Shown here: in pieces, positions 13,530 to 19,436 of the stretch
How the letters are laid out: every line of letters begins with the position of its first letter
Position numbering within the stretch: position 1 is the stretch's first letter
From: JABMPJ01 sp964345005
Lineage (GTDB): Bacteria; Verrucomicrobiota; Kiritimatiellia; UBA8416; JABMPJ01
Length of the DNA stretch: 28,422 nt
Assembly (NCBI GenBank): GCA_964345005.1
Contig: CAYFPQ010000038.1
Location: forward strand, 1 to 28,422
Reading direction: 5' to 3'
Program-made: the position numbers and the translations under genes
Notes under the pieces: generated by a model
What the model was told of the DNA's origin: nothing
The model's input: the letters and a program-made list of their open reading frames with translations, nothing else
The model's database searches: none

Positions 13530-14345
13530 ATGTTTAGAAGTGGATACAGAATAGCGACGGTGTGGGGGATACCGATCAAGATCCACATCTCGTGGCTGAT
13601 CATACTGCTGTTGATTCCGGGGACGCTGCTCTTCCGTGTTTCTATTGCCCTTGGATTGTTCGTGAGCGTGGCATTGCATGAGTTGGGTCACTCTTTTGTG
13701 GCAATCCGCAAAGGTTGCCGCGTACGGGAGATAACGCTCATGTTCTTGGGCGGCGCCGCGCAGATGCAGAGCATCCCGCGGAAGCCGCTTGATGAGACGC
13801 TGATGGCTCTGGCTGGCCCGGCTGTCAGTGTGCTGATGGGCGCACTTGGCTACTTCGGTGGCCAGTTACTCGCACGAGTTGGCCTCTCCTATCTCGGTAT
13901 GATCGTCTACATCCTCGGGATCATCAATTGGGGATTGGCCGGTTTCAACCTGCTGCCATCCTTCCCGATGGATGGGGGGCGGGTGTTTCGAGCTTTACTG
14001 ACTCCCAGGGCGGGCCGCCTTCGCGCGACTTTCATTGCGGCTCGGCTCGGGAAGATCTTAGCCGTGCTGTTTGTTCTCTACGGTTTCCTTCACGAACCGC
14101 GGAGTTGGATACTCGTGGCCATTGGCTTCTTTATCTACAGCGCCGCCGGACGCGAATACCGGGTGGTGCAAATGGAGGAGGCGGCGCGGCGTGGTGATCA
14201 GGCGGGCCCGTTCTGGAATCTGTTCCAGCAGCCGCCAGAACCACCGCCACGGTTTGACGACGGAGATGATGATGTTCTGATCAGTCCCCCACCCTACGCC
14301 AAGCATCAGCGGGACGAGCACGCGGAAGTGGACGTGGAGAGGTAG
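13530..14345 (+). CDS. Site-2 protease-like M50 membrane metalloprotease
   Basis: 271 residues from ATG 13530; an in-frame TTG at 13473 would extend it into the low-complexity repeat and is rejected. The zinc motif HELGH is at residues 50-54 inside the second membrane segment, and the second metal motif NLLPSFPMDGGR (Asp148) follows in a later helix. Four to six membrane segments are visible. The C-terminal tail is cytoplasmic, proline- and acid-rich (PEPPPRFDDGDDD). M50 enzymes of this SpoIVFB-like shape cut membrane-bound regulatory proteins such as anti-sigma factors. No CBS domain is seen at the C-terminus. The substrate is unknown and no sigma factor gene is nearby. Confidence 0.87.
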   Translation: MFRSGYRIATVWGIPIKIHISWLIILLLIPGTLLFRVSIALGLFVSVALHELGHSFVAIRKGCRVREITLMFLGGAAQMQSIPRKPLDETLMALAGPAVSVLMGALGYFGGQLLARVGLSYLGMIVYILGIINWGLAGFNLLPSFPMDGGRVFRALLTPRAGRLRATFIAARLGKILAVLFVLYGFLHEPRSWILVAIGFFIYSAAGREYRVVQMEEAARRGDQAGPFWNLFQQPPEPPPRFDDGDDDVLISPPPYAKHQRDEHAEVDVER

Positions 14346-14346
14346 A

Positions 14347-14377
14347 GTTCTGAGTTCACGGTTCCAGGTTCTGAGTT
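14347..14377. repeat. GTTCTGAGTT direct repeat
   Basis: GTTCTGAGTT is repeated at 14347-14356 and 14368-14377, separated by CACGGTTCCAG, immediately after the protease stop and before pgi. It is a second example of the word-like repeats seen in this window's gaps. Confidence 0.6.
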
Positions 14378-14401
14378 TGAGAAGAATGGAGAGAAGCGGA
14401 A

Positions 14402-16027
14402 ATGAAGCTGAACGAACGGGCTGAATGGAAAGCACTGGAGAAGTTGGCCGATAGCGATGGTCAAAAGCACATGCGGGACTTCTTCGCAGCAGATGCACGA
14501 CGGTCCGAGCAAATGACCGTCGATGCCTGTGGCTGGCGATTGGACTACTCGAAGAACCGGGTAACGGACGACGTCATGCAGGCGCTCATGGCGCTGGCCG
14601 GCGCATGCGATGTCGAAGGACTGCGCGACCGCATGCTGAGCGGCGAGCGCATCAACATCACCGAAGACCGTGCCGTTCTGCACACCGCCCTGCGTAACAG
14701 GTCCGGCAACCCCATCTCCGTCGATGGCGAGGACGTAATGCCCGGCGTGCTGAGTGTGCTGGACCGCATGGCAACGTTCAGCCGGGCGATCCGTTCGGGT
14801 GACTGGACCGGTCACACGGGCAAACCCATCCGCAACATCGTCAACATCGGCATTGGCGGCTCCGATCTCGGCCCGGCTATGGTCTATGAGGCACTGAAGT
14901 CGTTCAGCGACCGAAACCTGACGGTTCGCTTCGTGTCCAACGTGGACGGAACCCACTTCGCCGAGTCGACACGCGATCTCGACCCGGCCGAGACGCTGTT
15001 CATCATCGCCTCCAAGACGTTCACAACGCAGGAGACTATGACCAACGCGCATTCCGCGCGCGCCTGGCTGCTGGAAACACTTACGGACGAAACCGCCATT
15101 GCGAAGCACTGCGTTGCCGTCTCGACAAATGCCGAAGCCGTAGCGGCGTTCGGGATCGACACCGTGAACATGTTCGAGTTCTGGGAGTGGGTCGGCGGCC
15201 GTTACTCGCTCTGGTCGGCCATCGGCCTGCCACTGATAGTGGCATTGGGTCCGGATAACTTCGGAGAGCTGCTTGATGGCGCCCATACCATGGACCGCCA
15301 CTTCGCCGAAGCGCCGATGGAGAGAAACATGCCAATGCTACTGGGCCTTCTCGGCATCTGGTACAATAACTTCCTCGGCGCCGACAGTCATGCCGTGCTG
15401 CCGTATGACCAGTACCTGCACCGTCTGGCCGCACACCTGCAGCAGCTCGACATGGAGAGCAACGGGAAGCGGGTCAACCGCGAGGGCGACGTCGTCGATC
15501 ACCAGACCGGCCCAATCATCTGGGGCGAGCCGGGCACAAACGGACAGCATGCCTTCTACCAGCTCATCCACCAGGGCACCAAGCTGATCCCGGCCGACTT
15601 CATCGGATTCTGTAAGTCGCACAATCCGTTCGGCGATCACCACGACAAGCTCATGGCCAATTTCTTTGCCCAGACCGAAGCGCTGGCATTCGGAAAGACA
15701 CCCGAACAGGTTGTGGCCGAAGGCGCTCCGGAGGAACTGGTCACACACAAGACATTCGAAGGCAACCGCCCCACCAACACGCTCCTGGCCGAGACGTTGA
15801 CGCCGCGCACGCTGGGCGCACTCGTGGCGCTCTACGAAAACAAGGTCTTTGTGCAGGGCGCGGTCTGGAACGTCAACTCGTTCGATCAGTGGGGCGTTCA
15901 GCTGGGCAAAGAACTCGCGGCCAAAATCCTGCCCGAACTTGAAGCCGACGAAATGCCCGCACTTGCGCACGATTCATCGACAAACGCCCTGATTCAGTAC
16001 TATAGAGGAATGCGTGCAATCGATTAA
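14402..16027 (+). CDS. pgi: Glucose-6-phosphate isomerase
   Basis: 541 residues, typical of the long bacterial/eukaryotic-type enzyme. It interconverts glucose 6-phosphate and fructose 6-phosphate in glycolysis and gluconeogenesis. The sugar-phosphate-binding block NIVNIGIGGSDLGPAMVYEA is present, followed by FIIASKTFTTQETMTNA. Both family signatures are seen: WVGGRYSLWSAIGLP, and near the C-terminus GALVALYENKVFVQGAVWNV then NSFDQWGVQLGK. The catalytic Glu (QLDMESNGK) and His (GTNGQHAFYQLIHQG) are in place. Start ATG 14402. The 3' end overlaps the next gene by 14 nt, suggesting co-transcription. Confidence 0.96.
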   Translation: MKLNERAEWKALEKLADSDGQKHMRDFFAADARRSEQMTVDACGWRLDYSKNRVTDDVMQALMALAGACDVEGLRDRMLSGERINITEDRAVLHTALRNRSGNPISVDGEDVMPGVLSVLDRMATFSRAIRSGDWTGHTGKPIRNIVNIGIGGSDLGPAMVYEALKSFSDRNLTVRFVSNVDGTHFAESTRDLDPAETLFIIASKTFTTQETMTNAHSARAWLLETLTDETAIAKHCVAVSTNAEAVAAFGIDTVNMFEFWEWVGGRYSLWSAIGLPLIVALGPDNFGELLDGAHTMDRHFAEAPMERNMPMLLGLLGIWYNNFLGADSHAVLPYDQYLHRLAAHLQQLDMESNGKRVNREGDVVDHQTGPIIWGEPGTNGQHAFYQLIHQGTKLIPADFIGFCKSHNPFGDHHDKLMANFFAQTEALAFGKTPEQVVAEGAPEELVTHKTFEGNRPTNTLLAETLTPRTLGALVALYENKVFVQGAVWNVNSFDQWGVQLGKELAAKILPELEADEMPALAHDSSTNALIQYYRGMRAID

Positions 16028-16745
16028 TGGACAGACAGCCCTCGTGACCGGGGGCGCAAAGCGCTTGGGACGCGCCATGGTGCTGGCACTCGCGGAGGCA
16101 GGCGCGAATGTGGTGGTGCATTACCACACATCACAGGCCGAAGCTGAAGCCACGACGGATGAAGCGCGGGCGAAGGGCGTCAAGGCCGTGGCCGTGCAGA
16201 CAGATCTCGCGGCACCGGGCACGGCTACCGATCTGTATGACCGCGCGACATCGGAGTTAGGGCCGATTGACATACTGATCAATAACGCATCGATCTTCCG
16301 CCCCGGTACTCTCGCGGCGTGCAGCGAAACCGAGCTGCAGGCTAACATTCAGTTGCACGCAACCACGCCACTCGAGCTATCGCGTTGCCTGGCAGAATCA
16401 GGGCGGTCCGGAGTGATCATCAATCTTCTGGATACCCGCGTTTCTCGTTACGACTCCGCTTACGGAGCCTATTGCGAGAGCAAACGGATGCTCGCCGACC
16501 AGACAACCATGCTCGCACTGGAGTTGGCTCCGATGATTCGCGTCAATGCCGTGGCGCCGGGGCCGATCCTGCCCCCCGAGGGATCGCGCGAGGGGCTCTT
16601 GGAAGAGCTTGCGGCCGGCGTGCCGCTGCAGTCCACGGGAAAGCCGGACGACATCGCCGAGGCCGTGCTCTTCCTGGTCCGCAGCAGTTTCGTCACGGGC
16701 CAGATCATCTACGTCGATGGCGGCTCGCATATACCCCGCAGATAG
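16014..16745 (+). CDS. Short-chain dehydrogenase, pteridine reductase / FolM-like
   Basis: 243 residues, starting at GTG 16014 with an AGAGGA site, overlapping the end of pgi. The Rossmann NADPH site is TALVTGGAKRLGRAMVLALA, followed by ILINNASIF (the NNA motif). The catalytic Tyr and Lys are in YGAYCESKRML. In place of the usual SDR serine the strand reads VIINLLDTRV, with Asp, as in pteridine reductase 1 and FolM. The loop NAVAPGPILPPEG and the end VTGQIIYVDGGSHIPRR are also characteristic. It probably reduces a dihydropterin or dihydrofolate, but other SDR activities remain possible. No folate gene is adjacent. Confidence 0.78.
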   Translation: MQSINGQTALVTGGAKRLGRAMVLALAEAGANVVVHYHTSQAEAEATTDEARAKGVKAVAVQTDLAAPGTATDLYDRATSELGPIDILINNASIFRPGTLAACSETELQANIQLHATTPLELSRCLAESGRSGVIINLLDTRVSRYDSAYGAYCESKRMLADQTTMLALELAPMIRVNAVAPGPILPPEGSREGLLEELAAGVPLQSTGKPDDIAEAVLFLVRSSFVTGQIIYVDGGSHIPRR

Positions 16746-16857
16746 GGCCGAATTCGCTTGCGCAGAACCAACCCCATCGCGTACCGTACCCGCGCTCAAT
16801 ACGTCTGCCATGTAGACCGTTCCCGGCATCCTGGACAGACTGAGCACTGACAACTGA

Positions 16858-16878
16858 GGAGAGGTGGCTGAGTGGTTT
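16858..16878 (+). repeat. Duplicated 5' end of tRNA-Ser (left direct repeat)
   Basis: Identical to the first 21 nt of the complete tRNA at 17203-17223: the 5' acceptor strand, the GCTGAGT D-arm half and GGTTT. It then diverges into CCACGTCGG instead of AAAGCGG. It is a remnant stub or attachment copy and cannot encode a tRNA. Confidence 0.9.
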
Positions 16879-16881
16879 CCA

Positions 16882-16941
16882 CGTCGGTTCCGCAGAGCGG
16901 AACCAAGTGGTCGCTTGGTCCCGCCTTCGGCGGGACCGACG
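16882..16941. repeat. Paired inverted palindromes inside the tRNA insertion
   Basis: The left arm (16882-16907) is a hairpin with stem GGTTCCGC/GCGGAACC and the right arm (16914-16941) a hairpin with stem GGTCCCGCC/GGCGGGACC. Each has CGTCGG outward and CTTGG or CCAAG inward, so the right arm is an imperfect reverse complement of the left, 6 bp apart. Outer CGTCGGT/ACCGACG also pair. A third copy of the core TCCCGCC-NNN-GGCGGGA is at 17582-17598. The element sits directly before the nuclease gene. Confidence 0.75.
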
Positions 16942-16955
16942 CGAAAAGCGATTGC

Positions 16956-17216
16956 ATGTACACTGCGTACATACTAAGAAGCGAACAGGATGGCAGCTAC
17001 TACAAGGGTAGTTGTAAGGATCTGGACAGGCGGCTGAAGCAACACAACAGAGGGGCGGTGCGCAGCACCAAGGGAAAGCGACCTTGGGTGGCGCATTATA
17101 GCGAGGACTTTGACACAAAGACTGAAGCGCTAAAGCGTGAGAGATTCCTGAAGAGTCGATCAGGCTATCGTTGGCTCAGAGATCAAGATATCATTGAAGT
17201 ACGGAGAGGTGGCTGA
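16956..17216 (+). CDS. Small GIY-YIG nuclease (single-domain endonuclease)
   Basis: 86 residues from ATG 16956. The GIY-YIG fold is recognisable: MYTAYILRSEQDGSYYKGSC holds the two strands (Y-I-L and Y-K-G), DLDRRLKQHNRG the catalytic-type arginine, and TKTEALKRERFLKS the metal-binding glutamate (Glu62). Length matches the stand-alone UvrC-like N-terminal nucleases. The C-terminus IIEVRRGG and the TGA stop are encoded by tRNA-Ser nucleotides 17203-17216, so the ORF overlaps the tRNA by 14 nt. The ORF can be extended upstream through the hairpins, but homology starts at this ATG. It may act as the nuclease that targets or maintains the tRNA site. No ribosome-binding site is evident. Confidence 0.85.
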   Translation: MYTAYILRSEQDGSYYKGSCKDLDRRLKQHNRGAVRSTKGKRPWVAHYSEDFDTKTEALKRERFLKSRSGYRWLRDQDIIEVRRGG

Positions 17217-17294
17217 GTGGTTTAAAGCGGTGGATTGCTAATCCATTGTACTCCTAAGGGGGTACCGGGGGTTCGAATCCCCCCTTCTCCGCCA
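17203..17294 (+). tRNA. tRNA-Ser (anticodon GCU)
   Basis: A 92-nt class II tRNA with encoded CCA. The acceptor stem GGAGAGG pairs with CTTCTCC (one G-U), followed by discriminator G and CCA at 17292-17294. The D-arm contains GCTGAGTGGTTTAAAGC, the anticodon loop is TTGCTAA with anticodon GCT, the long variable arm TGTACTCC...GGGGGTACC is typical of serine tRNA, and the T-arm is GGGGGTTCGAATCCCCC. Its own upstream promoter region has been displaced by the GIY-YIG insertion, so it is probably transcribed through that gene or from a promoter inside it. Confidence 0.95.
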
Positions 17295-17737
17295 GTCAGA
17301 ATTTTTCGCCGAATGGGCGAGATCCGCCTGAGGAACGGACAAGAATTCAAACTGGCGGGCATCCTTGAAGTATGGTCGAACAATTTACGATGCTGAGTGC
17401 TCCCCGGACGCCGGTCAGTTCAAGCTGAGGATGGTCTATATCACGCCTCGGGCAACGTCCTGACGGATTTTCGGTGTCTTCCACAGGCTCCCCACCACAG
17501 GCCCTGTGCGCCATAGCCTTCGGCGACGACGGCGCATCTTTTCAGCAGCAGACAACACACTCCGGCGATCCGCGCCGTCAATCCCGCCGTTGGCGGGAAA
17601 AAGCAACTCAGCGTGTTTTGCTTTGTGATCCTTACAATGTTATGTATATTCCAAACCATGATGCGTTCGCTTGGTGCACGTGTTTCTCCAAAGAACACGC
17701 CTACCGCGACGGGAAGTACAGCAGGATAGGCTACGAA
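17295..17737. other. Gap of about 440 bp with hairpins and a promoter, no gene
   Basis: No convincing coding sequence is seen. It contains a T-run just after the tRNA (17301-17307), a GCGCC/GGCGC two-step hairpin (17508-17535), a TCCCGCC-GTT-GGCGGGA hairpin (17582-17598) sharing its core with the palindrome in the tRNA insertion, and a candidate promoter at 17623-17650. The open frame upstream of 17738 runs through these hairpins and is judged noncoding. Confidence 0.55.
17623..17650 (+). promoter_or_regulatory. Candidate promoter of the cyclase-like gene
   Basis: TTGTGA (17623-17628) and TATATT (17645-17650) are separated by 16 bp; the -10 matches five of six. It lies about 88 bp before ATG 17738 in a locally AT-rich stretch. 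Confidence 0.35.
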
Positions 17738-19024
17738 ATGCCACGCAGGAAACATCCGATCGGGGGAGCGTTGACGCAAGTCGAGATACTTCATATCGAC
17801 ACTGCGAATTCAAGGAAACTCTATTCTGCCCTTGGAGTCAACGCCCAGGAGAAGAGTCAGTGTGCTCAGTTGATGAAGATCTTCTTCCAGGGGACCTGCG
17901 TCAAGCATGGCGGCGTACTACGTCAATGGGCCGGGGATGGAGGCTTTGCCTTTTTCAAGAGCGACACCAAGACTGGTCGCGCGATCGAAGCTGCGACCGA
18001 ACTGTTGACCCGACTGGGGAACCTGAACGCCCAGAGCGCAAAGGCCGTGGGTGTCGACACTTTCGAACGCAAGATCAGGATTGCCCTGCATCGAGGAGAG
18101 GTCTATCTAACGAGCGATGCGGATCTCGACTCTGCTGACCCGAAGGACTTCGACGACTTCCTGAAGTTCGAGAAGAAATTCTCTCCCAACGCAAATCACA
18201 TATTCATCACACATGAACTGCGCAATGTGCTTCCCGCAGCGCGCAAGAGGAAGTTCGAGGACCGGGGCCTTATCACGGCCGGATCACTCCGGACTACTCT
18301 CTACCGACTGAAAGAGCCGCCTGTCCCAAAACACGTGAGCGAAGCCTTGGCCGTAGGTTGGGACTTCAAGACGGTAACAGAGAGGGACTGGAACTACCTT
18401 CACGCCCAGGTAGTAAGCCAGCAACACAACAAGGTCGCGCGGAACACAATCACACTCGGATTGTTGGAGTGTGTTCGCCGCAATCACAAGAATCGCCGCA
18501 AGGTCTTGGTGTCGTCTCGAGAACTCACTGACCTCACGGTCAGAGCGCTGTATAATTACCTTAGAGTGATGTACAGCTCGCAGGAGTTTCGTGTATCATA
18601 TTGGACAGCAACCAAGAGAGGGCAGAAGACCTGGCTGAAGATGACTGGGCGCTACCATCCACAGGATACGACAAAGACCCCACCGCGGTCTGTGCGCGCC
18701 GATCGAACCGAATTCATGGTATGCCGGGCCTTCGCTGCCGGCGATGTTATCGTGACGCCCTCGGTGCGCGAGGCGTTTCGCCGCGGCTCTTGGGAGTACT
18801 TTGACGGACAACAGAAGGGCAAGAAGCGGGGGCTGGAATCAGCCATCCAGATTCCTGTCTACCGGCGGGAAGACAGCCACAAGGTCATGCTTGGCGTGCT
18901 CTCGCTGGACACGGACAATCCAGACACCTTCATTGTCAGTGACGTGAACCTCTGGAAAAACGAACTTGTGGGCTATCTCGTCAACCTATCGCTGGCCGAA
19001 ACGTTTCGGGAGTGCGGGCGTTGA
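17738..19024 (+). CDS. Class III nucleotide-cyclase-like protein with C-terminal GAF-like domain
   Basis: 428 residues from ATG 17738. Residues 12-192 follow the class III cyclase catalytic domain: QVEILHIDTANSRKLYSALG (metal Asp21), HGGVLRQWAGDGGFAFF (metal Asp67), RKIRIALHRGEVYLT and NHIFITHEL, ending TTLYRLK. The segment where adenylyl cyclases have V-N-x-A-x-R instead reads FDDFLKFEKKFS, so the canonical transition-state Asn and Arg seem absent. Residues about 345-425 resemble a GAF domain (SAIQIPVYRREDSHKVMLGV, LSLDTDN). There is no membrane segment. It could be an unusual cyclase, for example one making a non-cAMP product, or a degenerate nucleotide sensor. A small ORF follows 98 bp later. 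Confidence 0.65.
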   Translation: MPRRKHPIGGALTQVEILHIDTANSRKLYSALGVNAQEKSQCAQLMKIFFQGTCVKHGGVLRQWAGDGGFAFFKSDTKTGRAIEAATELLTRLGNLNAQSAKAVGVDTFERKIRIALHRGEVYLTSDADLDSADPKDFDDFLKFEKKFSPNANHIFITHELRNVLPAARKRKFEDRGLITAGSLRTTLYRLKEPPVPKHVSEALAVGWDFKTVTERDWNYLHAQVVSQQHNKVARNTITLGLLECVRRNHKNRRKVLVSSRELTDLTVRALYNYLRVMYSSQEFRVSYWTATKRGQKTWLKMTGRYHPQDTTKTPPRSVRADRTEFMVCRAFAAGDVIVTPSVREAFRRGSWEYFDGQQKGKKRGLESAIQIPVYRREDSHKVMLGVLSLDTDNPDTFIVSDVNLWKNELVGYLVNLSLAETFRECGR

Positions 19025-19122
19025 CAGAGGTGGCGTTGTTCGGTACGGTTCGCATAGTCGATGTCCCGAGTGGGTAGCGGCAAAGCGACAGAAAGACACA
19101 CGGGGATACGACGGATAAGAAC

Positions 19123-19317
19123 ATGCCCACGAAGAAGAAACGAGTTAAGGACAAGCGCGAAGACGTGGAGATGCAGAGCTATATTCGCCGCAGGGCGAAT
19201 TACTCGCTGGCTGTCTTGGGCGACGGGTTTGTCCGCAACGGATCCGGTCGCTTCATGAACATCCGAAGTCACGGGCAAGTCTCGTGCTCTCCCGGATCGA
19301 CAGCGTCGGCATCCTGA
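19123..19317 (+). CDS. Small basic hypothetical protein downstream of the cyclase
   Basis: A 64-residue ORF from ATG 19123 with a very basic start (MPTKKKRVKDKREDVEMQSY) and then IRRRANYSLAVLGDGFVRNG. The last about 20 residues (SHGQVSCSPGSTASAS) look low-complexity. I do not recognise a family. It follows the cyclase-like gene on the same strand by 98 bp, with only a weak GGATAAG ribosome-site candidate, so it could be a co-transcribed partner or a remnant of a longer gene. Between its stop and 19437 nothing is evident. Confidence 0.4.
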   Translation: MPTKKKRVKDKREDVEMQSYIRRRANYSLAVLGDGFVRNGSGRFMNIRSHGQVSCSPGSTASAS

Positions 19318-19436
19318 GAAGCTCCCTGAATCGGCTTCGCGGTGCGCTCATGCACTGATCAGGAATCGATCTGCGCATCGCAACTGCCTGCGGCACACCT
19401 CGGGGATGCGCCACCACTGACTCTGTCGATGTATCC

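Larger units (their letters stand above)
16858..17202 (+). mobile_element. 345-bp insertion in tRNA-Ser carrying a GIY-YIG nuclease gene
   Basis: The first 21 nt of the tRNA-Ser gene are present twice, at 16858-16878 and at 17203-17223, in direct orientation and identical, exactly 345 bp apart. Between them lie a paired inverted hairpin (16882-16941) and one small GIY-YIG nuclease gene. Deleting one repeat and the intervening DNA would restore a normal tRNA locus. The insert leaves the functional tRNA intact at its right end and a 21-nt stub at its left. This is the arrangement of a site-specific element targeting the tRNA 5' end; the mobility is inferred. Confidence 0.65.

Noticed and set aside
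14306..15301. A 331-codon minus-strand frame opposite pgi
   Set aside because: Shadow of pgi; the plus strand encodes an unmistakable glucose-6-phosphate isomerase.
16872..16955. Upstream extension of the GIY-YIG frame from a GTG inside the tRNA stub
   Set aside because: The extension would translate both hairpins of the palindrome, and family similarity starts at ATG 16956.
17295..17340. Rho-independent terminator after tRNA-Ser
   Set aside because: A T-run is present at 17301-17307 but it precedes rather than follows the small CGCC/GGCG stem, so orientation is wrong.
17474..17737. N-terminal extension of the cyclase-like frame
   Set aside because: It runs through two palindromes and has atypical composition; the recognisable domain begins just after ATG 17738.
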